A stretch of DNA of 64,000 bases from Micromonospora chokoriensis. Lineage in GTDB: Bacteria; Actinomycetota; Actinomycetes; Mycobacteriales; Micromonosporaceae. The position numbers were made by a program, and so were the translations under genes. Shown in pieces: positions 25,701-34,570 of the stretch. Below the pieces are notes generated by a model that worked only from the letters and a program-made list of their open reading frames with translations, searched no databases and was not told where the DNA came from. How positions within the stretch are numbered: position 1 is the first letter of the stretch; the number at the start of each line of letters is the position of its first letter. The DNA is taken from assembly GCF_000718555.1 (NCBI RefSeq), contig NZ_JOAN01000005.1, positions 124,001-188,000 on the forward strand, given 5' to 3'.

Positions 25701-26317
25701 CCGACATCCCCGAACGATCACGCCGTCGACCGCCGGTCACCGCCGGCTGCGTACGGCTACAGAGCTGGTGGTCGTACGACGACCGGACCACCGCGTGGAA
25801 CGAACAGCAGATTCGCCGATGCGACGAGATCCTGCACAGTCTTGCCGTGCCAGCACCCTTCACGGTGGGCGACTTCTGCGCACAACTGCAACGGGCCCGA
25901 GGCCGACCGCTGGTGGTGACGGCTGTCCGGACGCGCCGGGCAGACACTCGCGCCATGTGGTGTCGCGGCGCGACGACGGACCACATCCTGATTGGATCGA
26001 CTCTTCCCCGCCCCTACCGGGACCATCTCGTCCTGCACGGCATCGGCCACATGGTCTTCGACCACGTCGGCAGTCCGGCCGTCGGCCGCAATTTCGACAA
26101 CGTGCTCCAGGCAGCCGAGATGGCCGGCCTGCGACCGAATCTGAAGCGTGTCGTCTACACGCATCGCGAGGAACGCCAGGCCGAGGTGTTCGCCACCCGG
26201 GTGCTGCAACTGACCGACGGGTGGGTAGCACCGACACCGCCTTCAGGAACCCACACCCTGCTGCGGGAACAGCTCTCCTCCGTTCTCGAGTACCACCCCG
26301 GCAGGGCAGTGCGGTGA
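25697..26317 (+). CDS. ImmA/IrrE-like metallopeptidase-fold protein with altered HEXXH motif
   Basis: 206 residues, overlapping the XRE gene by 4 bases. The layout is that of actinobacterial ImmA/IrrE-like proteins: an N-terminal helical region (WNEQQIRRCDEILHSLAVPAPFTVGDFCAQLQ), a strand pair, then RDHLVLHGIGHMVFDHVG. The family's zinc motif HEXGH appears here as HGIGH, with Gly in place of the catalytic Glu, so it is predicted not to cut peptides even if zinc still binds. EERQAEVFATRVLQLTD supplies the usual downstream Glu helix. Active ImmA proteins cleave partner XRE repressors; this copy may be a sensor or pseudoenzyme paired with the intact-motif paralogue downstream. Confidence 0.82.
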   Translation: MTDIPERSRRRPPVTAGCVRLQSWWSYDDRTTAWNEQQIRRCDEILHSLAVPAPFTVGDFCAQLQRARGRPLVVTAVRTRRADTRAMWCRGATTDHILIGSTLPRPYRDHLVLHGIGHMVFDHVGSPAVGRNFDNVLQAAEMAGLRPNLKRVVYTHREERQAEVFATRVLQLTDGWVAPTPPSGTHTLLREQLSSVLEYHPGRAVR

Positions 26318-26377
26318 GGCCGCGGAGAGCTCACCAAGGGACCAGACCGTGCCGGAGCCCGATGAACAGAGAACTCG

Positions 26378-26911
26378 ATGCGACGTCATACCGATAGCAG
26401 TGTGAGCCACCTGCGACAGCAGGCATCGCAGCTCCTCTCCGCACTCAAGCTGCCCTCGACCTTCACCTTCGCCCAACTACACGATCGGATCGAGCATCGC
26501 CGTGGACGGCAGGTCCACCTCCTCCCACGGCATCTGCCAGCCCTTGCCCCCCACGGGCTCTGGGTAGCCGGCGAGCTCGCTGACTACGTCTTCTACGACG
26601 CCAATGCCAGCAAGGTGCGGCAGAGCCTCATCATCGGCCACGAATACGGGCACATGATGTTCGACGATGTCGCCATGCCAAATGATCTCGAGTGCCTCGC
26701 GGCCATGCTCATGCCGTCGGTGGATCCGTCCGTACCCGAGATTGCGCTGGCGCGTCTCGGGTACGACGAGCCGATCGAGCGCCGGGCGGAGGTCTTCGGA
26801 ACGGTCGCCGTCCAACGCGCCGAATCATGGTCCGCGATCCCGACCTCCGCGCCGGCTGATCCTCGAGTCTCCGCCAGACTGGTGGCGACGCTGGAAGGCC
26901 GGGAGGCCTGA
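26378..26911 (+). CDS. ImmA/IrrE-like metallopeptidase (intact HEXXH)
   Basis: 177 residues. It has the same architecture as the preceding protein but with a complete zinc-peptidase motif, IIGHEYGHMMFDDV, followed by the helix PIERRAEVFGTVAVQRAES with the third ligand region. The opening helices (VSHLRQQASQLLSALKLPSTFTFAQLHDRIEHRRGR) match the XRE-linked ImmA group. In phage and ICE systems such peptidases inactivate XRE repressors on a stress cue; here the candidate target is the XRE protein two genes upstream. A GTG start 8 codons later is an alternative. Its stop overlaps the next gene's ATG by one base. Confidence 0.82.
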   Translation: MRRHTDSSVSHLRQQASQLLSALKLPSTFTFAQLHDRIEHRRGRQVHLLPRHLPALAPHGLWVAGELADYVFYDANASKVRQSLIIGHEYGHMMFDDVAMPNDLECLAAMLMPSVDPSVPEIALARLGYDEPIERRAEVFGTVAVQRAESWSAIPTSAPADPRVSARLVATLEGREA

Positions 26912-28194
26912 TGGTAAGCCTCGCTCGCGGCACCATGATCGCCGTAACGCTCATCTGCTGGGGTCTGAGCCTCTACAAGTTGCGCGACCTGGCGCGGGAC
27001 CGAGGCAACCGCCCACTGCGCGCACTCTGCCTTGCCCTGATCGCGATCACCATCTCGATGACCCTTCAGCCGCTCATGCCAAAGATCGACCAGCTCGTCG
27101 GGATTCCGGACGTCACCCGCCTGACGTCCAACTGCCTCTCACTGGTGTGTGCCACCGCGGCGCAAGCATTCCTGCTCTACATGACCAGTAGTGACGTCAG
27201 CACCCGGCGGCGGGTACGGCGGCAGAGCATCGCTCTGGCGCTCACCATCACTGTCATGATCATTATGTTTGTCGCGACACCCTCGGACGTCAGTCTCTCC
27301 GATCCGCGCGTTCGCACCGGCGAGTACTACGGCGAGCCCTTCCACGCGCCATTCCTCTTCGTATACCTGGCCTACCTGGGCTGGTCACTGACGCAGGTAG
27401 TGGTCTTGGCGAACCGCTACGCCGGCATCGCCCATCGACCGCTGCTGCGCTTCGGCCTCCGAATGATCACGGTTGGCTCGCTGTGGGGGCTCGCGTACGT
27501 GGCCGCCAAACTCGTGGCCGTTGGCGTGGGAAACAGGTCCCCACGCTGGGCCCTGATCACCGACGCGGTGGTGGTACTGACGTTCAGCACGTCGATCCTG
27601 CTGGTCCTGATCGGGTCCACGATTCCGTCCTGGGGTCCGCGCGTCGGCCTGGACCGGCTGTGGGTAGGGGCGGCGGCGTTCCGGGACTACTACCGGCTGT
27701 ACCCGTTGTGGACGCGGATCCATGCCGTGCTGCCGGAGATCGCGCTGCTTCCACCGCCATCCGGCGTCCGTGGCGTCGTGTCGATCGCCCGGGACGCTTC
27801 CCTGCGACGGGTCAGGATCACCGTGGAGATCCTGGACGGCTACGCCACTCTGCGGCCGTGGATGTCGCCCGCAGTCGCCGCGCAGGCGCAAGACGCTGCC
27901 CAGGAAGGCGGCCTCCTCGGCGAGCAGCAGACCGCCATGGTGGAAGCAGTCGTCATCGGTGCGGCACTGGCAGCCCGGCTCGATGGCGCACCTCCCTCCA
28001 GCGAGGCCACCGAAGCCCCCGCCCTACCGCTGGGCCCGCCCCGGGATTCGGCCGCCGGTGACCTCGGCGCCGCCGACCAGGTGACATGGCTTGCCCAGGT
28101 AGCCCGAGCGATCGAATCCCCCCTGGCCCGGATAATCATCACGCGCGCCACATCCGAAGCGCTGTCGATAGCCCCGCAGTCCTCCGAGAGGTAG
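26911..28194 (+). CDS. Integral membrane protein, MAB_1171c-like family
   Basis: 427 residues. Seven or so hydrophobic helices occupy the first 240 residues (MIAVTLICWGLSLYKL, LALTITVMIIMFVATPS, FLFVYLAYLGWSLTQVVVLA, ITDAVVVLTFSTSILLVLIG). A cytosolic C-terminal domain follows, with YRLYPLWTRIHAVLPEIAL and RRVRITVEILDGYATLRPWM, a pattern I associate with MAB_1171c family putative transporters and related actinobacterial proteins. This family often follows XRE/ImmA pairs. Transport has not been shown; a membrane sensor or effector is equally plausible. It is translationally coupled to the ImmA-like gene before it. Confidence 0.78.
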   Translation: MVSLARGTMIAVTLICWGLSLYKLRDLARDRGNRPLRALCLALIAITISMTLQPLMPKIDQLVGIPDVTRLTSNCLSLVCATAAQAFLLYMTSSDVSTRRRVRRQSIALALTITVMIIMFVATPSDVSLSDPRVRTGEYYGEPFHAPFLFVYLAYLGWSLTQVVVLANRYAGIAHRPLLRFGLRMITVGSLWGLAYVAAKLVAVGVGNRSPRWALITDAVVVLTFSTSILLVLIGSTIPSWGPRVGLDRLWVGAAAFRDYYRLYPLWTRIHAVLPEIALLPPPSGVRGVVSIARDASLRRVRITVEILDGYATLRPWMSPAVAAQAQDAAQEGGLLGEQQTAMVEAVVIGAALAARLDGAPPSSEATEAPALPLGPPRDSAAGDLGAADQVTWLAQVARAIESPLARIIITRATSEALSIAPQSSER

Positions 28195-28245
28195 AACGTC
28201 ATTTCGCCCGCACTCGTTGACCTGCCTGCCAACAGCACCTCCCGA

Positions 28246-28815
28246 GTGGCACGGGTCGTCACCGAAGCATGTGCCCCGGCCGTCTTCGCGGCGATGATGC
28301 CGCTGATCATCGCCCTGGACAGCACCGCCCCCGCCGTAGTGACCGGCCTCGGCTGGGCACTGCTCGCCATCCTGTTCTGCTCCGTCATCCCGTACGCCGT
28401 CATCTGGGTCGGAGTGCGGCGGGGGCGACTCACCGACCACCACATCGGCGTACGCGAGCAACGCCGTTGGCCTCTGGTCTACGGACTACTGTCCGTCGTT
28501 GTCGGTCTCTCCGCGCTCATATTCGCCGGCGCGCCTCGGCCGCTCATCGCCATGGTCGTGGTGATGTTCGCCGTGCTGCTCATCGTCACCGCGATCAACC
28601 AGGTGTGGAAGCTCAGCGCCCACGCCGCAGTCGCCGGCGGGTCGATGTCCGTACTTATCATCGTGTTCGGGCCGGCGCTCATCCCATCGCTGGCGATCGT
28701 CGCCCTGGTGGGTTGGTCCCGCGTGCGGCTGGGCGATCACACGATCGGCCAGGTTGTCGCGGGCGCTCTGGCGGGCATCCTCGTCGCTGTGCCGACATTT
28801 CTCCTCCTCGCCTGA
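28246..28815 (+). CDS. PAP2-like membrane protein
   Basis: 189 residues as drawn from a GTG. Five hydrophobic helices carry degenerate phosphatidic acid phosphatase type 2 motifs: VWKLSAHAAVAGGS in place of the PSGH motif, and GWSRVRLGDHTIGQVVAGALAG for the SR...H...D motif. The His residues of both motifs remain. The frame stays open to 28201, where an ATT lies 9 bases after GAGAGG, the only good ribosome site; the true start may be that ATT, giving 204 residues. It is the last gene of the XRE/ImmA/ImmA/MAB_1171c-like cassette. A role in lipid head-group metabolism is possible, but activity is not assured because of the motif changes. Confidence 0.72.
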   Translation: MARVVTEACAPAVFAAMMPLIIALDSTAPAVVTGLGWALLAILFCSVIPYAVIWVGVRRGRLTDHHIGVREQRRWPLVYGLLSVVVGLSALIFAGAPRPLIAMVVVMFAVLLIVTAINQVWKLSAHAAVAGGSMSVLIIVFGPALIPSLAIVALVGWSRVRLGDHTIGQVVAGALAGILVAVPTFLLLA

Positions 28816-28998
28816 ATCGACGTGGTCAGCGGATCATCGGCACTTGGGCCCTGCCGCCACGCGCGCGGGGGCGTCAGCGGGCGAAAAACGGCTGTATCGG
28901 CGGTGCGCACCATCTCGACACGATTGGCTGAGCCGCGGGTCCGGGGACCCGAGAGGCGCCACGGTTGTCAAGAAGGCTCAGATCGTGCGGGCCAACCG

Positions 28999-29184
28999 CT
29001 ACGAGACCAGCTTCAGGATGCCCCCGCTGCGGTGGATCTGCTGTTCCCGCGCGGTGTCCAGCCGACGCCCCGCGTGCGGCGGACTCGGCTTCGGCCCCCG
29101 CGTACCCTGACGGTCCCCGGCGCCGCCGTCGGCGAGCCCGTTGACCTCCGCGGGCTGCCTGGCCACGATCATTCGTACCACCAC
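28999..29184 (-). CDS. Possible small ORF or gene remnant in a 565-base gap
   Basis: A 61-residue frame with strongly GC-biased third positions, ending ARRLDTAREQQ-type helix and GGILKLVS. Translation in the same frame continues upstream for about 14 codons without a good start or RBS, so it may be the 3' remnant of a longer gene. I do not recognise it. The rest of the gap between the PAP2-like gene and zwf has no convincing coding frame. Confidence 0.25.
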   Translation of the reverse strand: MVVRMIVARQPAEVNGLADGGAGDRQGTRGPKPSPPHAGRRLDTAREQQIHRSGGILKLVS

Positions 29185-29380
29185 TTCGTACGCCGATAGA
29201 CCGCACCGAATCGCTACCGAGTCACCTACCCGTCAGCCCGGCATGCGACGCTCAAGGGCCGCGACCAACGGGCCACGCCGTGTGGCCCCCGGACACTACC
29301 GCCAAAGCCCGCACAATTCCTGGCATGACAGCACGGCACCCCCCAACCCCACACCCCTTGGGCCCGGAGGAACGCAGACT

Positions 29381-30874
29381 ATGGACCACGCATCTCAGCT
29401 CATTCAGGAGCGGAGTGCCCCGCCGGCCACGCTGGTGATCTTCGGTGCCTCCGGTGACCTGACCCGGCGTAAGCTGCTGCCCGCAATCGAGAGCCTGGCT
29501 CGGCACGAGCGACTCCCGGACCAGTTCGCGCTGGTCGGCGTCGCGCGCACGTCGATGACCGACGAGCAGTTCGCCGAGAGCGTCCTCGGCGAACGCACCC
29601 TCGCCAGCAAGCGCCAGCTCCAGGGCGGCGTGCGGTACGTGGCAGGCGGCTACGACGACCCGGAGACGTACAAGCGGCTCGTGGAGACCCTCGACGAGCT
29701 GGACGCACAGCGGGGCACGTCCGGCAACCGGCTCTTCTACCTGTCCACCCCGGCCGGGGCCTTCGAGCCGGTGATCAACGGACTGGCCGGTGTCGGGCTC
29801 AACAAGCCACGCGAGGGCTCCTTCTCCCGCCTGGTCATCGAGAAGCCGTACGGTCGCGACCTGGTCACCGCCCGCGAGCTCGACGGCGTCGTGCACAGCG
29901 CGTTCGACGAGCACCAGGTCTTTCGTATCGATCACTATCTGGGCAAGGACACCGTCCAGAACGTGCTGGCGCTGCGCTTCGCGAACTCGATCTTCCAGCC
30001 CATCTGGGATCGCTCCTGGGTCGACCACGTGCAGATCACCGTCGCCGAGACCCTCGGCGTCGGCAGCCGCGGCGGCTTCTACGAGGACGCCGGCGCGATG
30101 CGGGACATCGTGCAGAACCACGTGCTGCAGGTACTCGCGCTGGCACTGATGGAGCCACCGGCCTCATTCGAGGCTGAGGGCCTGCGCAACGAGAAGGTGA
30201 AGCTGCTGCAGGCGATCCGGCTCCCCACCGACCGGGACATCGCCGAGGCCGCGGTCCGGGGACAGTACACCCGGGGCGGCACCCGCGAGGAGCTGATGGC
30301 CGGCTACCGCGAGGAGGCCGGCGTCGACCCTCTGTCGCGGACCGAGACCTACGCCGCGATGCGGCTCAACGTGGACAACTGGCGCTGGGCCGGGGTGCCG
30401 TTCTACGTACGCACCGGCAAGCGCCTGCCGGCCCGGCTCACCGAGGTGGCACTGCAATTCCAGCGGCCGCCGCACCTGCCGATCCCGACCGACCAGCTCA
30501 CCGGCCTCGATGCTGACGCGCTGATCCTGCGCATCCAGCCGAACGAGGGCATCTCGCTGCGCTTCGGTGCCAAGGTGCCGGGCCACTCCTTCCGGGTCCG
30601 CACCGCCACGATGGAGTTCTCCTACGACCAGACGTTCGTCGAGGAGTCCCCGGAGGCGTACGAGCGCCTGCTCCTGGACGCGCTGATCGGTGACGCGTCG
30701 CTGTTCATCCGCAGCGACGAGGTGCAGCAGTGCTGGCGGATCGTCGACCCGATCATCGACAACTGGGAGAAAGACAAATCGCCGATCCCCACCTACGAGG
30801 CCGCCTCCTGGGGCCCGACCGACGCCGACCGGCTCATCGGCCGACACGGCCGCAAGTGGCGCAACTCGGCGTGA
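29381..30874 (+). CDS. zwf: Glucose-6-phosphate 1-dehydrogenase
   Basis: 497 residues from the ATG placed 11 bases after GGAGG (MDHASQLIQE); longer frames lack an RBS. NADP-binding opens with LVIFGASGDLTRRKLLPAI, the substrate-binding signature is VFRIDHYLGKDTVQNVLALRFAN, and the C-terminal domain contains WRWAGVPFYVRTGKRLPARLTEV and PEAYERLLLDALIGDASLFIRSDEV. It oxidises glucose 6-phosphate to 6-phosphogluconolactone, the entry to the oxidative pentose phosphate pathway, in the cytosol. In many actinobacteria zwf is clustered with opcA, tal and tkt; here it is alone, suggesting an additional paralogue with independent control. A hairpin follows the stop. Confidence 0.96.
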   Translation: MDHASQLIQERSAPPATLVIFGASGDLTRRKLLPAIESLARHERLPDQFALVGVARTSMTDEQFAESVLGERTLASKRQLQGGVRYVAGGYDDPETYKRLVETLDELDAQRGTSGNRLFYLSTPAGAFEPVINGLAGVGLNKPREGSFSRLVIEKPYGRDLVTARELDGVVHSAFDEHQVFRIDHYLGKDTVQNVLALRFANSIFQPIWDRSWVDHVQITVAETLGVGSRGGFYEDAGAMRDIVQNHVLQVLALALMEPPASFEAEGLRNEKVKLLQAIRLPTDRDIAEAAVRGQYTRGGTREELMAGYREEAGVDPLSRTETYAAMRLNVDNWRWAGVPFYVRTGKRLPARLTEVALQFQRPPHLPIPTDQLTGLDADALILRIQPNEGISLRFGAKVPGHSFRVRTATMEFSYDQTFVEESPEAYERLLLDALIGDASLFIRSDEVQQCWRIVDPIIDNWEKDKSPIPTYEAASWGPTDADRLIGRHGRKWRNSA

Positions 30875-30892
30875 CCCCGCCACAACGAGTGT

Positions 30893-30946
30893 GACCGCGC
30901 TGCTGAGCCCGATCGCTTGGTCTCACCATCGACTCGCAGCGCGGTC
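30893..30946 (+). terminator. Inverted repeat downstream of zwf
   Basis: An 11-bp perfect inverted repeat (GACCGCGCTGC and complement) with a 32-base loop starts 18 bases after the zwf stop. The loop is long, so it may be a weak terminator or a cruciform. Confidence 0.45.
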
Positions 30947-31323
30947 CTCTCAGTGAGCGGGTCGATGGCCGGCCGTCCTGGGTAGGGCAGTGCTTCAGGA
31001 GCCCGAGCCGGTCACCTGTCGACGTCTGTGCGCTCTGCGGCGAGGCCAGCGCTGGGGGCCTGAGTCGGCAGACCGCCTATGGCCGCAGCCGGCGGCCGCG
31101 CGGCACGCTCGGGGAGCAGATCGGCGGCGGACAAGGGGCCGAATACCGAAGTGGCCCCGTTCATGATGCGGCATCAGCCTCGACAGAGGGGCGGCGAGAG
31201 CGGGCCCGCACGTGAGCGCGTTCGCCCTGCAGGCCGAGCAGGGCCAGCATCTCGGTCGGCCCGGGGTCAGCATCGACGCCCGCGGTGCCGGGGCATGCGC
31301 CCATTACCCCAGCCGGTGAAACC
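30947..31323. other. Intergenic region between zwf and a convergent membrane gene
   Basis: No frame here has a plausible start, RBS and protein-like sequence. I see no repeat or RNA gene. Confidence 0.5.
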
Positions 31324-32430
31324 TCACGTCCGCTCGTCCCGCCAGCCGCCGGGCTCGGGATGATAGCCGTAGGCGGCGGCCCGGACCGTTTCCTCGTTTT
31401 CCAGCCCTGAGCCGATCGCGCCGCCGACGGTGGCCAGCGAGCTGGTGATCCAGGCGAGCGTCAGATAGTCGGTGAAATCGACCGGCCGCTGCAGCGCCTG
31501 CTCCAACACGGATGTGTCGATCAGCAGCGACCCGACCAGCACCGTTCCGGTGAACAGCACCAGGTAGGAAACCGCCGTCGTCAGAGCGAGGGTGAGGATC
31601 GTGCCCAGGTTGAACAGCCGGGCCAGCTCGGCCGGTGTCTCGCGGTCTGGTGTCTCCCACAGGTCGTGCACGACGATCAGCCAGGCCACCAACGCGGTCA
31701 GCCCAAGTAGCATGATCACGGCGAGCCGGAGTCCTCCGAGCGCATCGCCCATCTGCCAGATGGTGTCCGTGGTGAGCGCGAACGCGGCCGTGCCGAACGC
31801 GCCGACCAGCAGCTTGGACAATCCCAGCAGAGCGCGCCCTGGGCGGTTGGCTCGGACCATTCCGGCCAACAGCCGCACCCGGCCGATCAGACCCGAGGCG
31901 ACGTAGCTCAGTTCCCCGCCGTCGGTATCGCCGACCACCTTGTGGATGGCGGTAACCCGGCGTGTCATCTCGGTCGGGGCCCGGCCGGTCGGCGGCACCC
32001 GCTTGTCGAAAGCGTCGGTCAGTAGTTGGCTCACCAGATCCGGAACGGCGGCGCGGGCCGCTCGCAGCTGGTGCAGACCCAGCGCGGGCAGGGACACCAT
32101 CGCAACCCGCCGCCGGGCGGAGGTCTGCGCGACCAGCGGCATACGCGCGGCGTGCAGCGGCAGGTCGGTCAGGCAGACAGCGAAGTCCCACTGGTCGTCG
32201 ATGCGCCGTTGAGCAAGATCGTCGAGCAGGGCATCAACGCCCCCATCGCGGCGCGGCGCCACCTCGCCCCAGCCTTCCCGGACGGTCCACCGCACGTCCG
32301 CGTCCACCCGGTCGGCGAGCCGGTCGGCCAGCTCGGCGGTAAGCCGGGCGGCCACCCGGGCCGGGTGGTCCGGCGGGGTCGCCACCAGCCCGACCACGAT
32401 CTCCGGGCGCTGCTGCTCACTGTGGGGCAC
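31324..32430 (-). CDS. Membrane protein of unknown function
   Basis: 368 residues. The first 170 residues are soluble and cytosolic-looking (EIVVGLVATPPDHPARVAARLTAEL, then DFAVCLTDLPLHAARMPLVAQ), reminiscent of a small Rossmann-like domain. Four hydrophobic helices follow (LLGLSKLLVGAFGTAAFAL, LAVIMLLGLTALVAWLIVVH, GTILTLALTTAVSYLVLFTGTVLVGSLLI, YLTLAWITSSLATVGGAIGSGL). The ending RAAAYGYHPEPGGWRDERT is basic. Homologues in actinobacteria are sometimes annotated as methylene-tetrahydrofolate dehydrogenase, but nothing in the sequence supports that enzyme. It is monocistronic and faces away from the MscS channel gene. No function can be assigned. Confidence 0.75.
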   Translation of the reverse strand: MPHSEQQRPEIVVGLVATPPDHPARVAARLTAELADRLADRVDADVRWTVREGWGEVAPRRDGGVDALLDDLAQRRIDDQWDFAVCLTDLPLHAARMPLVAQTSARRRVAMVSLPALGLHQLRAARAAVPDLVSQLLTDAFDKRVPPTGRAPTEMTRRVTAIHKVVGDTDGGELSYVASGLIGRVRLLAGMVRANRPGRALLGLSKLLVGAFGTAAFALTTDTIWQMGDALGGLRLAVIMLLGLTALVAWLIVVHDLWETPDRETPAELARLFNLGTILTLALTTAVSYLVLFTGTVLVGSLLIDTSVLEQALQRPVDFTDYLTLAWITSSLATVGGAIGSGLENEETVRAAAYGYHPEPGGWRDERT

Positions 32431-32511
32431 CGGTGTTCCTCACCGGCCACCTGACACGTCGCCGTCGGCGGTCATCGTGCTCTCCTCTCGCCGGGGCGCA
32501 TCCGGTGGTAG

Positions 32512-32628
32512 ATGCTCTCGTGGTTCAGCCTGTTCGGTGGCGTCCACACGCTGGCCGGCCCCGTGAAGAGTCCGCTCATCGCGTGGGTCCACGCCCTTCT
32601 GGCGTTCACATCCTCGCAGACCTTTTGA
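32512..32628 (+). CDS. Possible 38-residue hydrophobic small protein
   Basis: ATG with GGTGG upstream opens a short frame (MLSWFSLFGGVHTLAG...) with nearly all third positions G or C and an amphipathic-hydrophobic composition that could span or lie on the membrane. It lies in the 475-base gap before the MscS gene; the remainder of that gap shows nothing else I can support. Many small frames arise by chance in GC-rich DNA. Confidence 0.28.
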   Translation: MLSWFSLFGGVHTLAGPVKSPLIAWVHALLAFTSSQTF

Positions 32629-32905
32629 CCCTTAAAGCCGCTTCGCGAGGGTCAGGACATGTCCCATCCGCAGTTGACGTGGGTGGGCGAGGAAGACGCG
32701 GTGTTGCCATAGGCATCGTCCACGGTGCCACCCTGCTGCTGCGTCCCCTGCCGGCACGCCGACGACTGGCCACCGGCGTTCGCCACTGCCGTCTGGCATT
32801 TTCGATATCCACGACTTGCCACCGGATCCGATGACACCCTCGACGCGGGGAGTGCGGTCGTACGTTCAGGGGAGGCGGCATCAGGATCACGGTGAACGGC
32901 TGCTG

Positions 32906-33916
32906 ATGGGTACCGCGTTGATCGTGTTGGCCGCGCTGGCGGCGGCCGTGGTCGTGGACCTGGTCTCGGGCGTGCTGATCCGCCGGGTCGCTCGTGGCCG
33001 CTATCGGTGGCTGCTGGATCCGCTGCGGCACGCCTGCCGTCGCCCGGCGGCCGCGGTACTGCTGGTCGGGGTGCTGTACTACGCGCTGCCGCCCGGCCCG
33101 GCCCGGTGGCTGCCTCATCTGCGGCACGCCATCCTCATGGCCTTAATCGCCACCGGCGCGTGGCTGGTGGTCAAGGCATTGCACGTCGCCGAGGCGGTCG
33201 CGTTCAACAGGCTGCCGAGCGATCCGGTCACGAGCCGGCGGGTCCGGCGGGCCCGGACCCAGATCCGCCCGGTACGGCGGCTCACCGTGGCCGTGGTCAC
33301 GATCGTCGCGGTCGGCCTGATCCTGGTCACCTTCCGGCCGGTACGCCTCTTCGGCGTCTCCGTGCTGACCTCGGCAGGGGTGGTCGGCGCGTTGATCGGC
33401 CTGTCCGCTCGAACCGCGCTCGGCAACGCGTTCGCCGGCGTCCAGGTCGCCTTCGCCGACGGTCTGCACGTCGGCGACGTGTTGGTGGTGGACGGCGAAT
33501 GGGGCCGGGTCGAGGAGGTGAAGCTGACCAACGTGGTGATCCGGCTCTGGGACGACCGGATGCTCATCCTGCCGACCACGTACTTCACCGAGCGGCCGTT
33601 TCAGAACTGGACCCGGAACGAGTCCCGGGTAATTGGCAAGATCCAGTTACATGTCGACTACACCGCCGACCTGGACGACCTGCGCCGAGAGGCGCGTCGA
33701 CTGGTCGAGTCCTCACCGCTGTGGGACCGAGGCCAGTGGGTGCTCCAGATGATCGACTCCACCCCTCAGACCGTGGTCATCCAGGTGCAGGCCTCGGCCG
33801 CCGACGGCGCCAGCGCCTGGGACCTGCGCTGCGACCTACGCGAGGGACTGATCCGCTACCTGCGGGACCACCATCCCCAGTGGCTACCCCGCACCCGCAA
33901 CCAACACCAGCCCTGA
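32906..33916 (+). CDS. Mechanosensitive ion channel family protein (MscS type)
   Basis: 336 residues from ATG (MGTALIVLAALAAAVV). Four hydrophobic segments precede the MscS core: SVLTSAGVVGALIGLSARTALGNAFAGVQVAFADGLHVGDVLVVDGEWGRVEEVKLTNVVIR covers the pore-lining TM3 and beta domain, with the expected Gly/Ala packing pattern, and the C-terminal domain ends GLIRYLRDHHPQW. WDDRMLILPTTYFTERPFQNWTR matches the family's beta-domain signature. It would open under membrane tension to relieve osmotic pressure. The start is uncertain because no good RBS precedes the ATG, and the frame stays open 30 codons upstream. An inverted repeat downstream may terminate it. Confidence 0.88.
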   Translation: MGTALIVLAALAAAVVVDLVSGVLIRRVARGRYRWLLDPLRHACRRPAAAVLLVGVLYYALPPGPARWLPHLRHAILMALIATGAWLVVKALHVAEAVAFNRLPSDPVTSRRVRRARTQIRPVRRLTVAVVTIVAVGLILVTFRPVRLFGVSVLTSAGVVGALIGLSARTALGNAFAGVQVAFADGLHVGDVLVVDGEWGRVEEVKLTNVVIRLWDDRMLILPTTYFTERPFQNWTRNESRVIGKIQLHVDYTADLDDLRREARRLVESSPLWDRGQWVLQMIDSTPQTVVIQVQASAADGASAWDLRCDLREGLIRYLRDHHPQWLPRTRNQHQP

Positions 33917-34072
33917 CCAACGGCACCCACCCACCACCATTGCTGACGGCCACAAGGAGCGCCGCAGTCGGTTGAACGCAGCCCGGCCATGGCCGAACGA
34001 AACAAGCGCCAGCCCTGTTCATAGCGACAGCTGGCAACATCTGCAGCGCTTGGCGGGAATCAAGAAACCCAA

Positions 34073-34113
34073 CTGCCGCTTCATCCAGGACGACTCGGCA
34101 GATGAAGCGGCAG
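34073..34113. terminator. 13-bp hairpin between convergent MscS and VOC genes
   Basis: A perfect 13-bp stem (CTGCCGCTTCATC and complement) with a 15-base loop lies between the converging stops, suited to a bidirectional terminator. Confidence 0.6.
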
Positions 34114-34159
34114 GTCAGAGCGTTCTGCAGGACGCGCGCCGATGGCCAACCATCCACGA

Positions 34160-34534
34160 TCACACCCGGTAGTACTGCACGACGCAGAACTCGTTGTCCT
34201 CCGGGTCGGTCATGACGAGGACTGCGCCCTCTTGGTAGTCATGCCGTTCACCTGTCCACCGCCCGCCCAACATCCCGATCCGATCGACCGCTTCGCCAAC
34301 GTCGGTAACGGCGATGTCGAGGTGTAGTCGCGTCTTGCCGGCCTTGGGCTCCGGGACCGGCTGGAATGTCAGCACCGGGCCGCCCCCGGCGACAGTGACG
34401 CGCCGCCAGCCGGGAAGAGACTCCGTCACGCGTCCTCCAAGCACCACGCACCAGAAGTCAGCCAGTCGCTGCGGATCCCGGCAGTCGACCGTGACTCCGG
34501 CAAGTCGGCCCAGTGTCTCCACGACACCGACCAT
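34160..34534 (-). CDS. VOC (glyoxalase/bleomycin-resistance) family protein
   Basis: 124 residues from MVGVVETLGRLAG; a start 12 codons upstream is possible. It has one vicinal-oxygen-chelate repeat pair: LAGVTVDCRDPQRLADFWCVVLGG, LTFQPVPEPKAGKTRLHLDIAVTDV and GAVLVMTDPEDNEFCVVQYY. RLHLD and DPEDNEFC match the widespread glyoxalase-like subfamily (Glyoxalase_6). Metal-ligand positions are partly present (His in RLHLD, Glu in NEF). Function is not predictable; members include small-molecule resistance and lyase proteins. It is the last ordinary chromosomal-looking gene before the integration scar. Confidence 0.85.
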   Translation of the reverse strand: MVGVVETLGRLAGVTVDCRDPQRLADFWCVVLGGRVTESLPGWRRVTVAGGGPVLTFQPVPEPKAGKTRLHLDIAVTDVGEAVDRIGMLGGRWTGERHDYQEGAVLVMTDPEDNEFCVVQYYRV

Positions 34535-34570
34535 AGCGACGATGTGCAGCCCGCTCCCACTGGGGCGCAC

